Position numbers and translations under genes: made by a program
Shown here: piece by piece, positions 44,554 to 52,801 of the stretch
Position numbering within the stretch: the stretch's first letter is position 1
Layout: each line of letters begins with the position of its first letter
Notes under the pieces: model-generated
The model's input: only the letters and a program-made list of their open reading frames with translations
The model's database searches: none
What the model was told of the DNA's origin: nothing
Assembly (NCBI RefSeq): GCF_947496855.1
Contig: NZ_CANMED010000001.1
Coordinates: forward strand, 806,001 to 870,000
DNA from: an uncultured Aquimarina sp.
GTDB taxonomy: Bacteria > Bacteroidota > Bacteroidia > Flavobacteriales > Flavobacteriaceae
Length of the DNA stretch: 64,000 bases
Reading direction: 5' to 3'

Positions 44554-45999
44554 CTATGAAGGTATTGAAACTACTTCTTGTTGTTTGTCTAATTCTTTTT
44601 TAGTCAGATCACGTGTGAGCCAACCGCTTCTGCCTGCGGTAGCGATCGCATATGGAGTGATCCAAAACAATGTAAAAGCATAAAAAAGGCTGTATGGATA
44701 TGCCCAAAGTGATTCTGCCACGCTATGCTTCTTAGCATAGAATAATGCCTGTATGCTAGAGAATACCAATATACTAACTAATGTAGAGCTAAGGAATAAT
44801 ACAGGATATGTACAGATAAAAAATAACATTAATAATGCTGCAGGATATGCCATTGTCATTTTTAACCATTGATTTAAAAGTAGTACTCTTGTTCCACTTT
44901 TATATCCTTCTCTAAAATCACTGAAAGCAAATTTACTCATCGCAATATTCTCACGAATGTTACTTCGCTCCCAACGAATAAACATCTTATATAAATTTTT
45001 ATATCGTTCTGGAGTATTAGTATATACATACGCTTTTCGCTGAAATAAGATCTTATATCCCTGTTTTAAAATCATATTGGTCATAGCACGGTCTTCTCCT
45101 ATTTTAGATACCTGTCCCATAAAAGTTTGTGTGATCCAAGCTTCTCTACAATTCATTACAGCTTCTCTTCTGTATGCGGATAAGGCTCCTGGTGTGCACA
45201 ACACAGAACCTATAGCACTTTGTGCTGATCGAATAAATTCAAAACTAAAAGCAAAGCTTACATTAAGCATACGTGGAATCAATGCCTCATCTTTATTTAA
45301 AACACGCACATTACCAGCAACTGCTCCGCACTCATCATTCGTTACAAAAGGAGAAGCCATAACACGTAATGTATCTTTTTTTACTATAGAGTCACTATCC
45401 ACAGTAATAAACACATCACCCATACCGAGATTAAATCCTCTGTATAATGCATGTCTCTTTCCTTTGTTTTCTGGTTGTTGGTAGATTGAAACTCGATTAC
45501 CTAATTCTGATTTAGCTTTTTTCATCCATTGCCAAGTATCATCCTGACTTCCATCATCTATAGAAATGATCTGTAATTTTTCGATTGGATAATCACTTTC
45601 TACTAAACTATATAATGTTTTATATACCAGTTCTCCTTCATTATAAGCAGGTACAATTACCGTACATAAGGGTAATTCTTTATCTGACACTGTATCGATC
45701 ACCTTGTAACGTTGATATAGAAATAAAATGTATACTAAAAAACTTACCTTAATTAATAACAAAGAGATCCCTGCTACCATTAAACTAATTCCCCAAACAG
45801 TATTCATTCTTTCTAAATGAATTTCTTCGAAATAGGGTTGTAAAAAATAGAATAAAGAAGCTGCACCAAACAATAAAATGAATGTTCCTAATAAAACAAA
45901 AAATGACGATGCATTAAGAATATTATTTTTTAAACGACTGCTAAATGTATTCTCAATTACAGGTGCTTCTGTAATTTCCAAAGATCTTGATATTTCCAT
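44554..45999 (-). CDS. Processive family 2 glycosyltransferase (membrane)
   Basis: 481 aa from MEISRSLEITEAPV; a TTG 6 codons upstream is the only reason for a longer frame. Two membrane helices at the N-terminus (about 34-55 and 70-95), GT2 catalytic domain with VIVPAYNEGELVYKTL, ISIDDGSQDDTW, TVDSDSIV, the GEDRAMT acceptor motif, and RWERSN in place of QxxRW; then three further helices. Similar in layout to hyaluronan/chitin-type synthases and BcsA-like enzymes, so it likely makes a beta-linked polysaccharide from UDP-sugar. Stands alone; no export partners are visible nearby. Confidence 0.9.
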   Translation of the reverse strand: MEISRSLEITEAPVIENTFSSRLKNNILNASSFFVLLGTFILLFGAASLFYFLQPYFEEIHLERMNTVWGISLMVAGISLLLIKVSFLVYILFLYQRYKVIDTVSDKELPLCTVIVPAYNEGELVYKTLYSLVESDYPIEKLQIISIDDGSQDDTWQWMKKAKSELGNRVSIYQQPENKGKRHALYRGFNLGMGDVFITVDSDSIVKKDTLRVMASPFVTNDECGAVAGNVRVLNKDEALIPRMLNVSFAFSFEFIRSAQSAIGSVLCTPGALSAYRREAVMNCREAWITQTFMGQVSKIGEDRAMTNMILKQGYKILFQRKAYVYTNTPERYKNLYKMFIRWERSNIRENIAMSKFAFSDFREGYKSGTRVLLLNQWLKMTMAYPAALLMLFFICTYPVLFLSSTLVSILVFSSIQALFYAKKHSVAESLWAYPYSLFYAFTLFWITPYAIATAGRSGWLTRDLTKKELDKQQEVVSIPS

Positions 46000-46304
46000 A
46001 GTGTTTTTTTGTACCAATCAGCATAACCAAATTTGATACCATTTACAAACACAACTGACTAACAGCAATTTAAGAAAACAACACTAAAACAGAAGTGTGT
46101 ATATTTTCCACAACTGTGTATTTTTACCACGTTATTTGGGATTCGAGATTGACATCATTAAGCTCGGCTCAAGATACAGTTACAGTCAGAAACTATGTTA
46201 TAATTTACTCAATGTTCTAGCAGCTGAAAGATGCAATAGATTTTTCAATGCATAATCTTGGTTAAAATATTTTAATGTACTTTCCCGTATTATTATCAAT
46301 TTAA

Positions 46305-47399
46305 ATGGCATATAACTTAAAAAAATATATCCGCCTACTATGGCAATCCGTCCTTTTTTGGTTCATTGTTATGGGGTTGTATTCTATATTTAGGTATTAC
46401 GGGATTGATGAAGAAGAAGGTTTTACTGTGATCCCTGAGTATAGTGGAAATACAGGAACAGTACGTGCCCTAATGGGATTTACTGGTATTGGTGCTATGT
46501 TAGGCTTTGTATATGCTAGTATCGACTTTCTTTTTGATAGATATACCTCGAACAAGCTATCACTGGCGTGGGATCTTATTATTAGAACTTTACTTTATTT
46601 TATTACCACTATTCTCATTTTTACCTTTGTTATGAATTTGTTTTCTGAGCTCTACGATCTCAATCTGGATACAGATCGGGGTTGGTGGAAAGAAAACAAA
46701 TCATTCTGGGCTACTATTCTATATATCGTCTTGGTTTCTTTTGTTTTTTCATTTATCAAAATCGCTACAGAAAAATTTGGGAAAGGTGTTTTTATAAAAA
46801 TGTTACTAGGTAAATATAAAAATCCACAAGAGGAGAAACGTATTTTTATGTTTCTTGATCTAAAAGATTCTACTACTATTGCTGAAAATTTAGGACACTT
46901 CAAATACAGTCAATTCATACAAGATTGTTTTTATGATCTAAATGGCGTAGTACCTAAACACGATGCAGAAATCTATCAATATGTAGGAGATGAAGCTGTA
47001 TTGAGCTGGCCTTATAAAAAAGGGTTAGCAAATAACAATTGTGTAGACTTATTTTTTGCTTTTCAGCAAAGGAAACAGAGTAAGGCAGATTACTATCAAG
47101 AAAAGTATGGTATTATTCCTGAGTTTAAAGCAGGGTTACACGGTGGTAAACTAATGGTTACCGAAGTGGGTGTGATCAAAAAGGAAATAGCTTATCACGG
47201 AGATGTGATTAATACGTCTGCTCGTATCCAGGCAGAATGTAACACACACAAGGTGAAACTCCTAATTTCTGAGAAACTACTAAAAGATCTACACATAAGT
47301 ACACATCTATCCTCTTCTTTTTTAGGCAGTGTATTGCTAAAAGGGAAACAAAAAGAGATAAATATTCATACCATAGAAAAAAAAGCTTCAATATTATAA
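46305..47399 (+). CDS. Membrane class III adenylate/guanylate cyclase (tandem copy 1)
   Basis: 364 aa. Four predicted membrane helices within residues 10-155 (for example SVLFWFIVMGLYSIF, LLYFITTILIFTFVMNLF, ATILYIVLVSFVFSFI). The class III catalytic domain begins at about 178 with RIFMFLDLKDSTTIAE (metal-binding Asp185), and contains EIYQYVGDEAVLSW (Asp229), and the central HGDVINTSARIQAEC block near 300-315. It makes a cyclic nucleotide in the cytoplasm. Substrate specificity (ATP or GTP) cannot be set here. It is about 60% identical to the next gene. Confidence 0.88.
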   Translation: MAYNLKKYIRLLWQSVLFWFIVMGLYSIFRYYGIDEEEGFTVIPEYSGNTGTVRALMGFTGIGAMLGFVYASIDFLFDRYTSNKLSLAWDLIIRTLLYFITTILIFTFVMNLFSELYDLNLDTDRGWWKENKSFWATILYIVLVSFVFSFIKIATEKFGKGVFIKMLLGKYKNPQEEKRIFMFLDLKDSTTIAENLGHFKYSQFIQDCFYDLNGVVPKHDAEIYQYVGDEAVLSWPYKKGLANNNCVDLFFAFQQRKQSKADYYQEKYGIIPEFKAGLHGGKLMVTEVGVIKKEIAYHGDVINTSARIQAECNTHKVKLLISEKLLKDLHISTHLSSSFLGSVLLKGKQKEINIHTIEKKASIL

Positions 47400-47558
47400 A
47401 CATCTAAAAAACAGTAATTTACATCAACAACTTCATTATTATTCTACTTTCATATAACAAAAAAGTAGGGTCTACTTCTACATATGTGTTTTAGGTATGG
47501 AAAATACGAGATCATTATTGATCAGGATTATAAGTAATCACGTAAAACTATACCGATT

Positions 47559-48641
47559 ATGAATTATACATTAAAAAAATACGCACAGCTTGTTAGTCAG
47601 TCTATATTTTTTTGGACTATAGCCATGATGTTATATTCTATATTTAGGTATTATGGGATTGACTCAGAAGAAGGTCTTTCTGTGATCAAAAAATACAATG
47701 GGACATTAGGAGTACTGTATTATTTTGTAAAATTAATCAACATCGGAATTTTAATCGGAGCGCTATATGCTATTGTAGATTTTGTTTTTGATGCTATTAC
47801 CAAAAGTAAAATCTCACTTACTAATAACATTATTATCAGAACACTACTTCACTTTTTGGTAACGTTCATTGTATTTATCCTGATTACTGATATTTTTACA
47901 ACTCTTACATCTCCACATACTAATGTACATACCGATTGGTTTAGTTTCAATAAATCATTTTGGGCAGTTATCCTTTATATTGTATTCGCATCTTTTGTAT
48001 TTTCTTTTATCAAAATAGCTAATGAAAAATTCGGAAAAGGTGTTTTTGTTAACATGCTATTAGGAAAATATAAAAACCCACAAGAAGAGAAACGAATTTT
48101 TATGTTCCTTGATCTAAAAGATTCTACAACAATCGCAGAAAAATTAGGGCATTTTAAATACAGTCAATTAATACAAGATTGTTTTTATGACCTTAATAAA
48201 GTAGTTCCTAAACACAATGCAGAAATCTATCAATACGTAGGTGATGAAGTAGTACTAAGTTGGCCTTACAAAAAAGGGTTAGCGAATAACAATTGTGTGA
48301 ATCTATTCTTTGCTTTTCAGCAAAAAAAACAAAGTAAAGCGGAATATTACCTAAAAAAATATGGAGTAGTACCAGAATTCAAAGCGGGATTACACGGCGG
48401 TAAATTGATGGTAACAGAAGTAGGTATTGTAAAAAAAGAAATAGCTTATCACGGAGATGTTATCAACACCTCTGCCCGCATACAGGGCCAATGTAATGCT
48501 TATAAGGTTCCTTTATTGATATCCGATAAACTAATCCAGGATCTAAAGATCAATGCCAATTTAACCTGTCAGTTTTTAGGCAGTGTATTATTAAAAGGCA
48601 AACAAGAAGAAGTCAATATTCATACGATTGCGAGAGTTTAA
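47559..48641 (+). CDS. Membrane class III adenylate/guanylate cyclase (tandem copy 2)
   Basis: 360 aa. Same architecture as copy 1: four N-terminal helices, then KRIFMFLDLKDSTTIAEKLG with Asp185 and EIYQYVGDEVVLSWPY with Asp229, then HGGKLMVTEVGIVKKEIAYHGD. Catalytic domains of the two copies are nearly identical, while the membrane halves differ more, which would suit different sensing and the same output. 159 bases after copy 1. A terminator follows at 48671. Confidence 0.88.
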   Translation: MNYTLKKYAQLVSQSIFFWTIAMMLYSIFRYYGIDSEEGLSVIKKYNGTLGVLYYFVKLINIGILIGALYAIVDFVFDAITKSKISLTNNIIIRTLLHFLVTFIVFILITDIFTTLTSPHTNVHTDWFSFNKSFWAVILYIVFASFVFSFIKIANEKFGKGVFVNMLLGKYKNPQEEKRIFMFLDLKDSTTIAEKLGHFKYSQLIQDCFYDLNKVVPKHNAEIYQYVGDEVVLSWPYKKGLANNNCVNLFFAFQQKKQSKAEYYLKKYGVVPEFKAGLHGGKLMVTEVGIVKKEIAYHGDVINTSARIQGQCNAYKVPLLISDKLIQDLKINANLTCQFLGSVLLKGKQEEVNIHTIARV

Positions 48642-49042
48642 ATAGCGAGGATTTTGGGGAAAATCCGAGCAAGTCGAGGCGTACTTATAGCTATACGCTT
48701 CGACTTTTTTATTTTTATAGAACTGTTATAAACTACCGTTTAAGATCAATCCTACCTCACGCCTATACATCTGTCAAATCCCAAATTATCAGATATTAAC
48801 ACGTACTATTTCTAATATATTCAGTATTCATAAAGTATGAAATCGAATCTATAATTAGGGGATTTTACACCTTACACAAACCGCTTTTTAACTTAAAAAA
48901 AATAGGGATTTTAACGTTTTGTTTTAAAGTTAATTACCTCTTAAAACAGGATGAACGCCATAGTACTTTTACCGCATAGAGTAAAGAGTACTGTTTTCGT
49001 ATTCTTTTTACGCTAATTCTCTAACTAATTCATTCTAAAATT
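48642..49042. other. Intergenic region with terminator
   Basis: After the second cyclase comes the terminator at 48671-48716. The remaining 320 bases are AT-rich with no ORF or motif that I can support before the lipoprotein gene at 49043. Confidence 0.5.
48671..48716 (+). terminator. Terminator of the cyclase pair
   Basis: Stem AAGTCGAGGCGTA against TACGCTTCGACTT (one G-T pair) with a 10-nt loop, followed by TTTTATTTTT. Confidence 0.9.
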
Positions 49043-49852
49043 ATGAAACACATTTTTAAATTAACATCATTATCACTCTTACTACTTTTAGTAATATCGA
49101 GTTGCGAACGTGATAATCCGACCGCTTCGGAAACAGAAGCACAGGATAACTTAGAAAAAGCGCAGGAAAATTCTTCTGTATTAACATTCGATGAATCATC
49201 TGTCATATCTATTGAAGAAATTTTTTCTGGTCTCCCATACGGAAATCTTATAAAAGAGCATATTAGTCTATCTATGGGATTTGGAGAAGATGCAGAGAAA
49301 AAATATCAGCGTTCTCTTTCCATGCTTAGGCAACAGCGTGATATCGATAAATCACTATTCGAAATATACAAGAAAGTCCCAGCAGAAAATTATCTGTATC
49401 GCACAATGATAGTAGAAGCGCTAAAAGAATTATACTCTGATACTTCTCTAAAATACCTTTATGAAATTGCTACTATAAGAATTCCCAGAGATACACAACC
49501 AGAAAATGAAGAAATTAATACGCAGATGGATGAGATTATCATACGACTAACTGCGGTTGAAGGAATTGGCATACTAGCTATTAATAAAAATGAAGATGCA
49601 GAAAGCGCACTAATTAAGCTAATCGATCATCAGGATTTATCCATACGCCAGATGGCAGTACGTAGTTATTTATTATCTCCTTTCGGAAATATCGAAGAAA
49701 AGAAAAAAGAGTTATATGAAAAATTACCTAGAGAAGAATACTGGTATATCACAGAAACATCTACAGATATCAGAAAAGTAGAACATCCAGAAATGCCAGA
49801 AAACTTTGACCTAAAAGTAAACGAATCTAAAGAAACACCAAAAGTAAGATAA
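49043..49852 (+). CDS. Lipoprotein with HEAT-like helices
   Basis: 269 aa. Signal with lipobox VISSCERDN. The middle and end look like helical repeats of HEAT type: LIKLIDHQDLSIRQMAVRSY and others, after an acidic N-terminal region rich in Glu and Gln. It lies 2 bases before the HEXXH secreted-protein gene, so they are translated from one message. Possibly a partner or immunity/inhibitor-like protein for it; this is inference. No named family. Confidence 0.6.
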   Translation: MKHIFKLTSLSLLLLLVISSCERDNPTASETEAQDNLEKAQENSSVLTFDESSVISIEEIFSGLPYGNLIKEHISLSMGFGEDAEKKYQRSLSMLRQQRDIDKSLFEIYKKVPAENYLYRTMIVEALKELYSDTSLKYLYEIATIRIPRDTQPENEEINTQMDEIIIRLTAVEGIGILAINKNEDAESALIKLIDHQDLSIRQMAVRSYLLSPFGNIEEKKKELYEKLPREEYWYITETSTDIRKVEHPEMPENFDLKVNESKETPKVR

Positions 49853-49854
49853 CC

Positions 49855-50610
49855 ATGAAAAATATACATTTTTATAAAAGCACGACATTTTTTATGTCAC
49901 TATTTTTTTTGCTACTATTCTCAATAACTTTAAACGCACAACAAAGCTGTACAGTACCTCCACACGATAATGTTGCAGATGGAACTTCTGTATACGCATC
50001 CGGTTTATGTAATCAAGCACGCGTAGATCACTGGTGGGGTGTTCTTAATATGCGAAAAAAAGATTGGGACAGTGGTTTTGGGTTTCACGACCCTTGTAAC
50101 TTAGACTTACCACTTGCTAGAACTTTTGCAGCTTTATACCTACTCACCTATTCTGCAGAAGACTATGCAACCAATACTGGAGACTACAGTGGTAATGCAC
50201 TACGCTGGGCATATCCATACACTGCCAATAATACGGGTAGGTTACAAGCATTATGTTATAAACCTGGTTCTAATCCCGGACAATGGGCTGGCTGGGCATA
50301 TGGTAGTCGAGTAGAATTATACATTCCATATTTTTATTCATTCGATGTCGTTACACGAGCAGGGACACTGTTACACGAAGCCAGACATAATGGAGGAAAA
50401 AGTCATAATGGCGGCAGTGGTTGTCCCAGAGCAGCTTCTTGTGATACCAATTGGTCATATCAAGGTTCTAATATGTATGAAGTACTCTACCTCTGGTGGT
50501 TTGCTGTAGACGGTACCAGAACTACCAGTGCCGTAAGAAACATGGCTAGGAATCGTGCTAGAAGTGTTCAAAACAATGCGTTTAATACCAATCCTGGATT
50601 TAATATCTAG
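49855..50610 (+). CDS. Secreted HEXXH metalloprotease-like protein
   Basis: 251 aa, signal peptide ending TLNAQQSC. It contains DVVTRAGTLLHEARHNGGKSHNGG, where HEARH (174-178) and His184 form a plausible HExxHxxGxxH-like zinc site. Cys are frequent (residues about 32, 52, 81, 134, 190 and 197), which suggests disulfides in the extracellular protein. I know of no family name. The gene follows a lipoprotein gene with a 2-base gap. It ends 50 bases before a stem-loop and then the repeat island. Confidence 0.65.
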   Translation: MKNIHFYKSTTFFMSLFFLLLFSITLNAQQSCTVPPHDNVADGTSVYASGLCNQARVDHWWGVLNMRKKDWDSGFGFHDPCNLDLPLARTFAALYLLTYSAEDYATNTGDYSGNALRWAYPYTANNTGRLQALCYKPGSNPGQWAGWAYGSRVELYIPYFYSFDVVTRAGTLLHEARHNGGKSHNGGSGCPRAASCDTNWSYQGSNMYEVLYLWWFAVDGTRTTSAVRNMARNRARSVQNNAFNTNPGFNI

Positions 50611-50659
50611 AATACTATATTTTTTTTAAATATTCTTAAAACCTTTTACCTAGTTACAA

Positions 50660-50683
50660 GGGCAACAATATATATTGTTGCCC
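50660..50683. terminator. Hairpin at the edge of the repeat island
   Basis: A perfect 12-bp palindrome, GGGCAACAATA...TATTGTTGCCC, 50 bases after the secreted-protein stop. It has the position of a terminator but lacks a T-tract; instead GTCTGG leads into GC-rich repeats. The T-tract may have been lost when the repeat arrived. Confidence 0.6.
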
Positions 50684-50689
50684 TGTCTG

Positions 50690-50880
50690 GTTCATCTCCC
50701 TTCGACTACACTTCGACAAGCTCAGTTTGACACCTCAAGGTTCGACGGAAAGCGAGGGCTGTACTTCGGCAGGCTCAGCATCCGCGGACTCGAAGCCCGG
50801 CAGCACTTCGACAGGCTCAGTGTGACAGCTCAGCATCCGTGGAGTCGAAGCCCGGTGACTTCGAGAGCCTCAGTCACCTA
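50690..50880. repeat. Left GC-rich palindromic repeat cluster of the GIY-YIG island
   Basis: The GC content is far above that of the neighbourhood. It consists of repeated units: CTTCGACAAGCTCAG (50711-50725) and CTTCGACAGGCTCAG (50806-50820); CTTCGGCAGGCTCAG (50764-50778); and GCTCAGCATCCGxGGAxTCG followed by AAGCCCGG at 50773-50800 and 50829-50855. GGTTCGACGGAAAGCGAGGG at 50739 recurs exactly in the right cluster. Units contain inverted pieces (CGAAGCCCGG, TTCGA cores) and can form stems. The GIY-YIG stop codon lies inside its right edge. Confidence 0.85.
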
Positions 50881-51164
50881 ATATCACGATAGGCAATGGA
50901 TAATCCCGGTAATGTATCCAATTCTCCCCGCATTAACGCTTCCTTTTTCGCTCTGCTCCACCCTTGTACTTGTTTCTCTCGATAGAATGCTATATCAATC
51001 CGGTTATATTGTTCATAGTATAATAGCTTAATTGGCAATCGTTTTTTTGTATGATTTGCACCTTCTCCATTTTGGTGCTGTTCTAATCTTTTATCTAAAT
51101 CTTTTGTGCTTCCTGTATAGTAACTACCGTCACTACATTCTAATATGTACATATATCCCGTCAT
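50874..51164 (-). CDS. GIY-YIG nuclease flanked by repeats
   Basis: 96 aa, the single-domain URI/UvrC-N type. MTGYMYILECSDGSYYTGST shows the GIY-YIG core (YMYI and YYTG), KRLEQH gives the conserved Arg, and LLYYEQY followed by REKQVQGWSRAKKEAL gives the catalytic Glu region and the usual end. Members cut DNA at a single strand or structured DNA and occur often with short repeats in Bacteroidota; their roles are unclear. It begins 67 bases from the right-hand repeats, and its stop codon lies in the left-hand repeats, so the gene and repeats form one unit. Confidence 0.9.
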   Translation of the reverse strand: MTGYMYILECSDGSYYTGSTKDLDKRLEQHQNGEGANHTKKRLPIKLLYYEQYNRIDIAFYREKQVQGWSRAKKEALMRGELDTLPGLSIAYRDIR

Positions 51165-51230
51165 TTCTATTATATTAACGTATCCATATTACTATGTATC
51201 AAAAATGAACTAATTGTTACCATATCAATT

Positions 51231-51407
51231 CACCCTTCGAGTGCACTTCTACAAGCTCAGTGTGACACCTCAGGGTTCGATCACGTCCGAGGGCTGAGGC
51301 TCTCGAAGCCCGGCGGCTCAGCATCCGTGGAGCCGAAACCCGGTTCACCACCCTTCGAGTGCCTCAGGGTTCGACGGAAAGCGAGGGCTGAGGCTCGGCA
51401 ACCATAA
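51231..51407. repeat. Right GC-rich palindromic repeat cluster
   Basis: Same units as the left cluster: CTTCTACAAGCTCAGTGTGA (51247-51266), CACCTCAGGGTTCGA, GCTCAGCATCCGTGGAGCCG (51316-51335), and GGTTCGACGGAAAGCGAGGG (51368-51387), identical to 50739-50758. CCTCAG and CTGAGG arms give obvious stems. The flank on the other side of the gene has the same repeats in the same orientation. Confidence 0.85.
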
Positions 51408-51567
51408 TGCTTACTAATTTTCTTTATCTGAAAAAATAGCATTCGATTCACTTCTATTTTTTCCTTTTTAAGTTCATTTTTTCCGTTTCCCAGATTTTTA
51501 TTTCATAAAAGGATCTGATAGCAAGTTATTTGCCAACTAATTCATATAAATCTTTTAAAACAAAAAA

Positions 51568-51776
51568 ATGAAAAAACACTTTTTAAAAATAATGCTATAG
51601 AAGTTTTAAATTTTGGCATTGCCGATTTTAACTTTAACGACGACACAAATACCTTAACGTTTTCATTTTCCTTTGAAGTAGAAGGAATAAATAATGATTC
51701 ACAAAATGATCTCTCTGTATCAGGGGAAGTTAATGTAATTGTTCTGGAAAATATAGGAGTAGTATCTGATAACTAA
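51568..51776 (+). pseudogene. Broken secreted-protein gene
   Basis: ATGAAAAAACACTTTTTAAAAATAATG begins like a signal peptide (MKKHFLKIML) but reads TAG after 10 codons. Another frame is open for about 70 codons to the TAA at 51776, giving NAIEVLNFGIADFNFNDD and on to VIVLENIGVVSDN, an ordinary soluble protein end. It has no start of its own. I think a lipoprotein gene lost its signal peptide by deletion and frameshift next to the repeat island; its terminator remains at 51831. No family recognised. Confidence 0.5.
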
Positions 51777-51830
51777 TATAATTAGTTTCTTATACCATTA
51801 CATTTTGAAACTACTACCCTAGCAACTTAT

Positions 51831-51864
51831 ATCCTGTCTGTTATAATAACGGACAGGATTTTTA
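51831..51864 (+). terminator. Terminator after the broken 51568 gene
   Basis: ATCCTGTCTGTTAT pairs with ATAACGGACAGGAT (one T-G pair), followed by TTTTT. It supports the idea that the broken gene was real. Confidence 0.85.
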
Positions 51865-51947
51865 TGATACGAATTACATATCTATATTGCTTATTAAATG
51901 TGTAGACGTTGAGTAAGTAAAAAAAAATGTGCACTGCTGTAGATTTA

Positions 51948-51991
51948 CCCTTCGGCATTTCCAAGTGCTCAGGATAAAAATGCTCAGGGTT
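51948..51991. repeat. Degraded solo copy of the island repeat
   Basis: CCCTTCGGCATTTCCAAGTG, CTCAGG and then TGCTCAGGG resemble the CTTCGACnnGCTCAGG units of the island, but with many changes and AT drift. It is about 540 bases from the right cluster. Confidence 0.5.
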
Positions 51992-52038
51992 TTATTATCA
52001 ATTTAATATAATCAATGAGTACCAAAATCATAACCTAA

Positions 52039-52464
52039 TTAAGAAGCTTTATTAGCTATTCTACTTTTTGCCCAGTAGACGGCTTCTTCTATTGATTCAA
52101 AACTTCTGAATTTACTTTTTATGAATAATTTCTCTATTAACGAATTTAATAAGCCTCTGGGAGTATAGCTTACAATGCCGTAACCTCTCATCTTATAGTC
52201 GCTCTTATAAAACTTTATCCAGTCACTAGGTTTTACAGCATATGAGTGTACTCGATTACTAAGATATATTACATTTACACCATTGTGGTCATATAAATTA
52301 GTAAGGTCTTCTACTAATACTTTTGCGTGATCATCCCAAGTTACTACTAAGTCTTCTTTAAACTCTCCTATCACAAATTCTTCAAAAAGATAAAAATCCC
52401 CAAAAGGATATTTAAGTATATGTATAGCTTCCCGATAAAAAGGAGTATCTCTTACGTATTCCAT
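52039..52464 (-). CDS. SpoIIAA/STAS-like small cytosolic protein (paralogue A)
   Basis: 141 aa, no signal peptide. FGDFYLFEEFVIGEFKEDLV, then DLTNLYDHNGVNVIYLSNRV, YAVKPSDWIKFYKSDY, and SFESIEEAVYWAKSR at the C-terminus look like the SpoIIAA/STAS-like alpha-beta family found in Flavobacteriia, where the function is unknown. About three quarters identical to the protein at 56190-56618. Both are on the minus strand and flank a three-gene block of membrane/DUF1266 proteins. Confidence 0.65.
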   Translation of the reverse strand: MEYVRDTPFYREAIHILKYPFGDFYLFEEFVIGEFKEDLVVTWDDHAKVLVEDLTNLYDHNGVNVIYLSNRVHSYAVKPSDWIKFYKSDYKMRGYGIVSYTPRGLLNSLIEKLFIKSKFRSFESIEEAVYWAKSRIANKAS

Positions 52465-52801
52465 ACGTTAAAAATTTTAAAATATCATGTTAGGAAGATA
52501 TTAGAAAGATATTAATTTTTCAGAATAACTCTATCAATGAACCTAGGGTATAGATGAAATGCATTTTTGTTTCTACAAAACGGTAAGGATAATGGTTTAG
52601 GTTATGAATGCTTTACAATGGTTCCCCACTTTTTACGAAACAGTGTAATTAAGTCTTATGTGTCAAGTTATTGTATTATAGAAAGAAAAGAATACTCAAA
52701 AAAGTAATCGCAGTTGGATGCCGTTTCTCAGCGAGTGAACCTGATAGAAGAATAGTTTCCTGTTATTGAAATTATTCGGTAAATGGTGCATATACTTTGA
52801 T
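52465..52801. other. Intergenic region, nothing recognised
   Basis: About 340 bases between minus-strand genes with no ORF, terminator stem with T-tract, or repeat that I can support. Confidence 0.5.

Noticed and set aside
45077..45484. 135-codon plus-strand ORF
   Set aside because: Antisense shadow of the GT2 glycosyltransferase catalytic domain.
50675..50881. 68-codon plus-strand ORF in the repeat cluster
   Set aside because: It is only the translation of GC-rich repeats, which have few stop codons, and has no start context or homologous character.
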